NCBI GenBank assembly: GCA_016201355.1
Contig: JACQCY010000020.1
Span: 1 to 10,537 of the forward strand
Length of the DNA: 10,537 bases
Origin: Candidatus Yonathbacteria bacterium
GTDB lineage: Bacteria; Patescibacteriota; Minisyncoccia; Phycocordibacterales; UBA1550
Direction: 5' to 3'
The notes beneath the pieces were generated by a model that saw only the letters and a program-made list of their open reading frames with translations, did no database searches and was not told the DNA's origin. Of this stretch, positions 5,326 through 10,537 are shown one piece after another. Position 1 is the stretch's first letter, and each line of letters opens with the position of its first letter. The translations under genes were made by a program, and so were the position numbers.

Positions 5326-6708
5326 ATGAAAATCCTTAATAATAGACGAGAACCAATTATCCTTTTCTTGGGAGATTTGTTCCTCTTTTCATTGTCTCTT
5401 TGGGTCGCGCTCACGATTCGTTATGCTTCCGTGCCATCTTTTGGGCTTATAAAACAACATCTTGTGCCGTTTACTGCCCTTTTTGCGCTTTGGGTATTTG
5501 TCTTTTTTATTGCTGGGCTCTACGAAAAACATACCCTGGTCTTTAAAAGCAAGCTCCCCGCGCTTATCTTGAATATTCAGGTAATAAACAGTCTTATTGC
5601 TGTTTTGTTTTTTTATCTCATCCCCTTTTTTGGTATTACGCCAAAAACAGTCCTTTTCCTTCACCTTGTTGTTTCTTTCGCATTTCTTGCCGTATGGCGT
5701 GTTGTGCTGGTTCCTCGGTTTGGTTTTCGTCATCGCGACAATGCGATTTTAATTGGTGCTGGTCGCGCGGGAGCGGATGGTTCGCGCGAGATTTCCGTAA
5801 AATCGGAAATGCAAGAACTGAAAGAAGAAGTAGATGGAAACGAACGATACAATTTCTCGTTTATCTCTTCGGTCAATCTTGACCAGCTCGACGGTATTGC
5901 CTTTCAGGAAGAAGTCGTGGAGAAAGTTTATAGCGAAAATGTTTCGTCTATTGTCATTGACCTTAAACATGAAAAAGCAAACTCTATTCTCCCGTCGCTT
6001 TACAACCTCATTTTTTCAAATATACGGTTTTTAGATATGTATAAAGTATACGAAGAGGTTTTTGATCGTATACCTCTTTCTCTGGTGGGTTATAATTGGT
6101 TTCTTGAGAATATTTCCTTTTCCCCGCATACGATGTACGATACGCTGAAAAGAATTATGGATGTTTTTATTGCGGGGATTTTGGGTGTTCTTTCCCTTGT
6201 CGTCTATCCGTTCGTTATCCTTGCAATCAAAATTGAAGACGGGAGTCCGGTTTTTATCAAGCAGGAGCGAATAGGAGAAGGGAATCGCACTATCCATTTA
6301 TGGAAATTCCGCAGTATGCGGGGGAGCGATAAAGGGGTCTGGCTTTCTCCAAATGACGCGCGCGTTACAAAGGTTGGACGCTTTCTCCGAAAGACGCGTA
6401 TTGACGAACTTCCTCAGTTGTGGAATGTGGTCAAAGGGGATATCTCGCTCATCGGTCCTCGCCCTGATATTGTTGACTTGGGGAAAAAACTTGCGCACGA
6501 ACTTCCCTATTATATGGTTCGCAATCTCATCAAGCCGGGGCTTTCGGGCTGGGCTCAACTTAAACAAGATTCACCTCCTCAGTCTCTTGAAGAAACACGC
6601 GTTCGTCTTGCATACGATTTGTATTATCTAAAGAATCGTTCATTTCTCCTTGACCTCATCATCGCGCTCAAAACGATAAAAGTACTGTTGATGCGGATGG
6701 GGAGATGA
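5326..6708 (+). CDS. Polyprenyl-phosphate glycosylphosphotransferase (WcaJ/WbaP type)
   Basis: The protein has 460 residues from ATG 5326. The family moves a sugar-1-phosphate from a nucleotide sugar onto undecaprenyl phosphate at the inner face of the membrane, the first step of surface glycan assembly. The N-terminal half has about four hydrophobic segments (near 11-31, 45-66, 79-100, 108-128) and a degenerate Rossmann-like domain (ILIGAGRAG at 142-150), as in WbaP/WcaJ. The C-terminal bacterial sugar transferase domain begins with KRIMDVFIAGILG (about 274), then GSPVFIKQERIG and LWKFRSMR (306-332), the catalytic Asp-Glu pair D360-E361 in KTRIDELPQLWNVVKGD, GPRP (377-380), and KPGLSGWAQL (403-412). 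All key residues are present and the length is normal, so it should be active. The open frame continues upstream to 4888, but that part is antisense to the glycosyltransferase and passes through the inverted repeat, so it is not used. The specific sugar is unknown. Confidence 0.92.
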   Translation: MKILNNRREPIILFLGDLFLFSLSLWVALTIRYASVPSFGLIKQHLVPFTALFALWVFVFFIAGLYEKHTLVFKSKLPALILNIQVINSLIAVLFFYLIPFFGITPKTVLFLHLVVSFAFLAVWRVVLVPRFGFRHRDNAILIGAGRAGADGSREISVKSEMQELKEEVDGNERYNFSFISSVNLDQLDGIAFQEEVVEKVYSENVSSIVIDLKHEKANSILPSLYNLIFSNIRFLDMYKVYEEVFDRIPLSLVGYNWFLENISFSPHTMYDTLKRIMDVFIAGILGVLSLVVYPFVILAIKIEDGSPVFIKQERIGEGNRTIHLWKFRSMRGSDKGVWLSPNDARVTKVGRFLRKTRIDELPQLWNVVKGDISLIGPRPDIVDLGKKLAHELPYYMVRNLIKPGLSGWAQLKQDSPPQSLEETRVRLAYDLYYLKNRSFLLDLIIALKTIKVLLMRMGR

Positions 6709-6710
6709 TA

Positions 6711-6740
6711 GTTTATAAAGTTCATAAAGTTTGTAAAGTC
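6711..6740 (+). repeat. Intergenic 9-nt tandem repeat GTTYATAAA x3
   Basis: GTTTATAAA (6711-6719), GTTCATAAA (6720-6728) and GTTTGTAAA (6729-6737), followed by GTC, start two bases after the stop codon of the preceding gene. The unit is the one that builds the arms of the palindromic repeats in the 23S intron. A small palindrome, GCGAAATTCGC, follows at 6751-6761. The complementary second arm seen in the intron copies is missing here. Confidence 0.7.
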
Positions 6741-6789
6741 GAAAGGAGATGCGAAATTCGCTCAAAACCTGTTTTTTATGAAATTATGT

Positions 6790-6795
6790 TATAGT
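6790..6795 (+). promoter_or_regulatory. -10 box (TATAGT) just upstream of the 6804 start codon
   Basis: TATAGT at 6790-6795 predicts transcription start at about 6802, two bases before ATG 6804. No ribosome binding site precedes the ATG. The -35 region is weak (CTGTTT at 6769-6774). Confidence 0.45.
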
Positions 6796-6803
6796 AATCC
6801 AAT

Positions 6804-7877
6804 ATGGAAAAACAAGTAACAATCTTTATCACCGGCGGGGCGGGGTATGTGGGCGCGATGCTCGCGGACCAGTTTTCAAAGCGTCCTGATGTAAAAGAGA
6901 TTATTTTGCTCGACAAAGAAGCTTTCCCTGATTTACTCAGCGATAATTCAAAGATATTTTATATACAAGGCAATACCTCTGACGGTAGTTGGCAGGAGGT
7001 TGTCGCCCTTAAAAAACCGGAGGTGGTGGTTCATACCGCATGGCAGATTCGCGAGATGTACGGCAATCAAAAGACGCAGTGGAAATGGAATATTGATGGG
7101 TCCAACGCTGTTTCTGATTTCGCTTTTAACACACCCTCGGTAAAAAAATTCATCTATTTTTCTACGGTTGCTTCATACGGCGCATTCCCCGAAAATACTA
7201 TTAAGTACGCATTTACCGAAAAAGATCCATTCCGTAAAGTGGATTATCTGTATGCTGAGGAAAAAAGGATAGCGGAAGAAAATCTTTTGTACACCTATGA
7301 GCATAAACGCGATAAAGGAGAAGCGGTACCGCAGGTTTTTATTATCCGCCCTGCCGCAATTACCGGCCCGCGCGGTCGCTATGCGCGTATTCGTTTTGGC
7401 CTTCAATCCGCTCTCTCGGGGACGCTCCGAGGGCAAAAATCATTTTGGTACAATATTGTTTCTTTGATGGTGTCGTGGGTGCCCGTTACTCCAAAATGGC
7501 TTCGCCAGTATATACACGAAGATGATATCATCGATATTGTCGCGCTCTTTTCTTTTAATAATATAAAAGGCGAGTACGAAGTTTTCAATGCTGCCCCTCC
7601 CGGACCTCCTGTTCTCGGTCTCGATATGGCGCGCGCAGTTGGCAAAAGGATGCTCCTTATTCATCCCTATATGGTGCGCATTGTATTTTTTGTCTTATGG
7701 CACCTTACTCGTGGACGCATTTCCACCGCACGCGGGAGTTGGAAAGGGTACTCCTATCCGATAAAAGTTGATGGTTCAAAAATTACGAAACAGTACGGTT
7801 ATCAGTACGCCCATGAATCACGCGAAGCATTTGTAAATAATAAAGGACGGTACGAAGCGGATGCGATCAGGCAGTAG
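6804..7877 (+). CDS. NAD-dependent epimerase/dehydratase family protein (extended SDR)
   Basis: The protein has 357 residues. The N-terminal Rossmann fold carries ITGGAGYVG (residues 9-17), the TGxxGxxG dinucleotide-binding motif of extended short-chain dehydrogenases. An acidic residue after the second strand (LLDKE, D37) suggests NAD(H) rather than NADP(H). The active-site set is visible as YFSTVASYG (118-126, Ser/Thr) and Y150-AEE-K154 (YxxxK). IIRPAAITGPRGR follows the catalytic helix, as is usual in sugar-nucleotide epimerases and dehydratases, and YIHEDDIIDIVALF (about 237-250) matches the family's substrate-domain strand. A hydrophobic helix near 285-300 (MVRIVFFVLWHLTRG) is less usual and hints at membrane contact. 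The next to last gene on its left acts in glycan assembly, so a nucleotide-sugar substrate is plausible, but 3-beta-HSD-like or other SDR reactions are not excluded. It is intact and of normal length, with its own promoter. Confidence 0.85.
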   Translation: MEKQVTIFITGGAGYVGAMLADQFSKRPDVKEIILLDKEAFPDLLSDNSKIFYIQGNTSDGSWQEVVALKKPEVVVHTAWQIREMYGNQKTQWKWNIDGSNAVSDFAFNTPSVKKFIYFSTVASYGAFPENTIKYAFTEKDPFRKVDYLYAEEKRIAEENLLYTYEHKRDKGEAVPQVFIIRPAAITGPRGRYARIRFGLQSALSGTLRGQKSFWYNIVSLMVSWVPVTPKWLRQYIHEDDIIDIVALFSFNNIKGEYEVFNAAPPGPPVLGLDMARAVGKRMLLIHPYMVRIVFFVLWHLTRGRISTARGSWKGYSYPIKVDGSKITKQYGYQYAHESREAFVNNKGRYEADAIRQ

Positions 7878-7907
7878 GGGTATTTTGAATCTGTGCATTT
7901 TTTGTCC

Positions 7908-7935
7908 TTGCAAAAGCTCTCAAAATGCGTACAAT
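7908..7935 (+). promoter_or_regulatory. Sigma-70 type promoter for secDF
   Basis: TTGCAA at 7908-7913, a 16-nt spacer, and TACAAT at 7930-7935 form the best promoter in the window. Transcription start would be at about 7942, four bases before ATG 7946. The in-frame ATG at 7925 lies inside this promoter and is therefore unlikely to be the start. GCATTTT (7895-7901) and AAAATGC (7922-7928) form a small inverted repeat around the -35 box, a possible operator of unknown meaning. Confidence 0.65.
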
Positions 7936-7945
7936 AGGGTCTATT

Positions 7946-9373
7946 ATGTGGAAAACAAGATTTTGGGCACTCCTCTTATTGATTGCGGGGGCAAGTATTG
8001 GTTATTTTATTTATGCTTCGGTCCCTTCTCTTCATGAAGGTAAAACTGTTCGTCTTCAGTCATTTGCAGAAAAATTTCCTTTTAAACTCGGCCTCGATCT
8101 CTCGGGTGGAGTACAATTGGTCTATCGAGCAGATGTTTCTTCGGTAAAGTCGTCTGAAATAGGGAGCGCGATGGACTCACTCCGTGATGTTGTGGAACGA
8201 CGCATCAATCTTTTCGGAGTCTCTGAGCCGATTGTGCAGACGGAAAGCAAAGGGGGGATTGCGGGAAATGTTGAAGAGCGACTTATCGTAGAAATGCCGG
8301 GTATCACTGATGTGAAAAAAGCAGTGGAGATGATTGGACAGACCCCTAAGCTTGAGTTTATGACCGAGCGTTCCGCAAAAGAGATTGAAGCATTCAATAA
8401 AGCTCTCACAAAGTTTAAAGCTGACCAAACCGCGGGGAGACCCCTCACGCTCCCCGCAGAGCTTCTCGCTGGTCCCTACGCTCCCAGTGAACTCAACGGT
8501 CGTTTTCTTGAAAAGGCGGTTCTTGATTTTAATCAGACAACGCGTGAGCCAGTCATCTCTCTCGTCTTCAATAAACAAGGAGGAGATATTTTTGCTAAAC
8601 TTACCAAAGACAATATTGGCAAAACGATCGCTATTTTTCTTGACCGCGACCTCGGCAACAGTGAGCCGATCTCAGCGCCAGTGGTAAGGGAAGCTATTAC
8701 TGGCGGGAAGGCGCAGATTTCAGGCAAGTTTACTCCTGCGGAAGCGAGGACGCTCGTAGGTCGCCTCAACTCGGGAGCGCTTCCTGTCGACAAACTCGAA
8801 CTTCTCTCTACGGAAATAATTAGCGCGCCACTCGGAGCTCAAGCGCTCAATGCTGGTGTTTGGGCTGGGGTCTTTGGACTCCTTGCAGTCGCAATATTTC
8901 TCATTCTCTGGTATCGTCTCCCGGGGATTGTGGCGACGGTCGCTCTTTCTCTCTATGTTGTCTTGATGCTCACGCTCTTTAAATTTTTCCATATTACGAT
9001 TACCTCGGCGGGCATAGCCGGTTTCATCCTTTCTATGGGTATGGCGGTGGATGCAAATATTCTCATCTTTGAAAGAACAAAGGAGGAACTTCGCAATGGG
9101 CATAATGTGCGTGATGCTATCCACGAAGGGTTTACCCGCGCATGGACATCGATTCGCGATTCAAACATTTCAAGCATTATTACGGCAATCATTCTCTTCT
9201 ATCTTGGTACGAGCTTGATCAAGGGGTTTGCTTTGACATTCTGGCTCGGTGTTGTTGTGTCGATGTTCTCCGCGATCACCGTATCGCGCGTCCTCCTCTA
9301 CGCTATTCCTTTCAAGGGGAACAATGTGGTTACGAGAGCGTTCTTCGGTAGCGGTTTTCGCAGACTTCACTAA
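7946..9373 (+). CDS. secD: Protein translocase subunit SecD
   Basis: The protein has 475 residues from ATG 7946. SecD with SecF forms a membrane complex that uses the proton motive force to help pull preproteins through SecYEG. An N-terminal membrane segment (about 6-26) is followed by the signature FKLGLDLSGGVQLVY (about 45-59). A large extracytoplasmic domain comes next, with ERRINLFGVSEPIVQ and VEMPGITDVKKAVEMIGQTPKLEF. The C-terminal RND-type membrane domain has SAPLGAQALNAGVWAG, GIAGFILSMGMAVDANILIFERTKEEL (with the conserved Asp of the proton path) and ISSIITAIILFYLGTSLIKGFALTFWLGVVVSMF. The periplasmic P1 region is shorter than in E. coli SecD (615 residues), as in many Gram-positive-type and CPR proteins. 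secF follows after 18 bp. The promoter position rules against the longer ATG 7925 start. Confidence 0.96.
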   Translation: MWKTRFWALLLLIAGASIGYFIYASVPSLHEGKTVRLQSFAEKFPFKLGLDLSGGVQLVYRADVSSVKSSEIGSAMDSLRDVVERRINLFGVSEPIVQTESKGGIAGNVEERLIVEMPGITDVKKAVEMIGQTPKLEFMTERSAKEIEAFNKALTKFKADQTAGRPLTLPAELLAGPYAPSELNGRFLEKAVLDFNQTTREPVISLVFNKQGGDIFAKLTKDNIGKTIAIFLDRDLGNSEPISAPVVREAITGGKAQISGKFTPAEARTLVGRLNSGALPVDKLELLSTEIISAPLGAQALNAGVWAGVFGLLAVAIFLILWYRLPGIVATVALSLYVVLMLTLFKFFHITITSAGIAGFILSMGMAVDANILIFERTKEELRNGHNVRDAIHEGFTRAWTSIRDSNISSIITAIILFYLGTSLIKGFALTFWLGVVVSMFSAITVSRVLLYAIPFKGNNVVTRAFFGSGFRRLH

Positions 9374-9391
9374 AACCTAACACCTAAAATT

Positions 9392-10297
9392 ATGTTCATC
9401 ATCAATTATCGAAAAATCTTTTTTATTCTTTCAGCAACGACCATTGCGCTTTCTTTTTACGCGGTGATTGCAAAAGGACTTCATTATAGTATTGATTTTA
9501 GCGGGGGATCTATTATGGAAGTTTCGTATACCCCTGTTTCAGGCGCGGAACTTTCAGATAAAAACCGTCCCGATATAGAGACGATCAAAGCTTCTCTTGA
9601 TAATGCAGGATTCTCTGATGCGAGAATTCAAATGGCGGGGGAGCGTGGCGTAATGATCAAGACGCGCGCTCTCTTGGGAAGCGAATCTCAAAAACTTTCT
9701 CAAGCGCTTTCTTCCGTTTCAGGTTTTACTATGGAAGAAAAACGCTCGAGCTCTATCGGTCCAACGATAGGCAAAGAGCTTCGCTCAAAGGCGCTTCTTG
9801 CTATCGTGATGGTCATCTTGGGTATTGTGCTTTTTATTGCATACATATTTCGTCGTGTTTCAAAACCTGTTGCATCGTGGAAATACGGCGTGGTGACTGC
9901 TATGACTCTTTTGCACGATATTATCGTTCCTGCGGGGATTTTCATATGGTTGGGCAAGGAAATCGATACACTTTTCGTGGTCGCGCTCCTTTCGGTGATG
10001 GGTATTTCCGTGCACGATACCATTGTTGTTTTTGATCGCATCCGTGAAAATTTAAAAATAAAACTATCAAATGATTTTGCAACAACCGTTGGGAAGTCTC
10101 TCGAGCAAACATTTAGTCGTTCCATCAACACCTCGCTTACCGTTATGTTCGTGCTCGCTACTCTTTATTTCTTTGGTCCCGCATCCACAAAAGATTTCTC
10201 AATGATTCTCTGGATTGGTATTTTTGTCGGTACCTACTCATCAATATTTATCGCAAGTCCGCTCTTGGTTGTTCTTGAAAAGTGGCAGTCCCGTTAG
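9392..10297 (+). CDS. secF: Protein translocase subunit SecF
   Basis: The protein has 301 residues. It is the partner of SecD. The N-terminal membrane segment is followed by GLHYSIDFSGGSIMEVSY (about 29-46), the SecF signature. Then come the short extracytoplasmic domain, SSIGPTIGKELRSKALLAIVMVILGIVLFIAYIFRR (about 120-155), LLHDIIVPAGIFIWLGKEID (about 173-192), VVALLSVMGISVHDTIVVFDRIRENL (about 196-221) with the conserved Asp, and SRSINTSLTVMFVLATLYFFGP. The length is normal for SecF. It follows secD by 18 bp, and that spacer (AACCTAACACCTAAAATT) has no Shine-Dalgarno sequence; translation may depend on coupling to secD or on SD-independent initiation. It shares the secD promoter. Confidence 0.96.
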   Translation: MFIINYRKIFFILSATTIALSFYAVIAKGLHYSIDFSGGSIMEVSYTPVSGAELSDKNRPDIETIKASLDNAGFSDARIQMAGERGVMIKTRALLGSESQKLSQALSSVSGFTMEEKRSSSIGPTIGKELRSKALLAIVMVILGIVLFIAYIFRRVSKPVASWKYGVVTAMTLLHDIIVPAGIFIWLGKEIDTLFVVALLSVMGISVHDTIVVFDRIRENLKIKLSNDFATTVGKSLEQTFSRSINTSLTVMFVLATLYFFGPASTKDFSMILWIGIFVGTYSSIFIASPLLVVLEKWQSR

Positions 10298-10308
10298 GGG
10301 TCGCTCGG

Positions 10309-10399
10309 TTCTTTGATTTAAAATGCACGCATAATTTTTTGCTAAAAATTTGTTCTGCTCGCGCCGTCGCGCTTGCGCAAGGCATTTTAAATTAAAGAA
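10309..10399. repeat. Intergenic inverted repeat after secF
   Basis: TTCTTTGATTTAAAATGC (10309-10326) and GCATTTTAAATTAAAGAA (10382-10399) are complementary over 18 positions, with a single G-T wobble. The 55-nt interior holds two smaller palindromes, AATTTTT/AAAAATT (10333-10350) and CTTGCGCAAG (10372-10381), so the RNA could fold into a branched hairpin. It may end the secDF transcript, but there is no U-run of the classical type after the outer stem. Confidence 0.65.
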
Positions 10400-10460
10400 T
10401 TTCGCTATGAAGCAAAGATCATCTGTGTCACAATTACATCATGGGAAAATAAAAAATAAT

Positions 10461-10537
10461 ATGAAAATCACATATGATCCAAAAATAGATGCAATATACA
10501 TAAAGTTTCAAGATGGAATTTTTGTGTCAAACAAAGA
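10461..10537 (+). CDS. DUF2283-type small protein, N-terminus only (3' truncated by window)
   Basis: Only 25 codons are visible: MKITYDPKIDAIYIKF then QDGIFVSNK. DUF2283 proteins are about 60-75 residues and start MKI.YDP..DALYI....G, which fits closely. In other genomes they often sit beside a DUF4258 gene in toxin-antitoxin-like pairs; no such gene is visible to the left, and the right side is outside the window. An in-frame ATG at 10407 would add 18 residues, but the family start matches 10461. No ribosome binding site is seen. Confidence 0.7.
   Translation, partial: MKITYDPKIDAIYIKFQDGIFVSNK

Noticed and set aside
4105..6708. Recoding of TGA as glycine (Gracilibacteria/SR1 code)
   Set aside because: TGA ends two well-recognised proteins at their family-typical C-termini, and no in-frame TGA occurs inside conserved domains.
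6711..6740. CRISPR array or spacer-repeat structure
   Set aside because: The units are 9 nt, directly adjacent, with no spacers and no cas gene nearby.

Overview
The window reads like a small-genome bacterium of the Candidate Phyla Radiation (Patescibacteria, probably a Parcubacteria-type lineage). The reasons are a 23S rRNA gene interrupted by two group I introns (one with a LAGLIDADG endonuclease gene), short intergenic spaces filled with AT-rich palindromic or tandem repeats, promoters whose -10 box sits almost on the start codon, and a Cys-motif membrane protein of a kind I associate with that group. TGA is used as a stop (rodA-like gene, glycosylphosphotransferase gene), so the Gracilibacteria/SR1 code, where TGA is glycine, does not apply. 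The lineage call is inference; no marker can be searched here.

Layout. Bases 1-about 367 are the 3' end of a group I intron with the C-terminal part of its homing endonuclease. The 3' third of 23S rRNA runs from about 366 to 1803 and is split again at 1030-1512 by a complete, ORF-less group I intron at the position equivalent to E. coli 2593, next to the peptidyl transferase centre. 5S rRNA follows at 1866-1984. Then come a single-pass membrane protein with a Cys-rich motif (2075-2857) and a RodA/FtsW-type SEDS peptidoglycan polymerase (2962-4107), both on +. A broken GT4 glycosyltransferase is on - (4130-5171). A polyprenyl-phosphate glycosylphosphotransferase (5326-6708), an NAD-dependent epimerase/dehydratase-type protein (6804-7877), SecD (7946-9373) and SecF (9392-10297) are on +. 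The window ends in the first codons of a DUF2283-type protein.

The genes form an envelope neighbourhood: wall elongation (RodA type), initiation and extension of a lipid-linked surface glycan (glycosylphosphotransferase, glycosyltransferase, sugar-nucleotide-type dehydrogenase), and export (SecD/SecF). No new enzymatic system is evident.

The most unusual layer is the repeats. Most spaces between + strand genes carry their own palindrome or tandem repeat. One 57-nt palindromic repeat occurs twice inside the 23S intron, in the P1 and P6 loops where splicing would tolerate it, and a related 9-nt tandem repeat lies at 6711-6740. A 36-bp inverted repeat (one mismatch) sits between two divergent genes, flanked by direct copies that include the start codon of the damaged glycosyltransferase gene.
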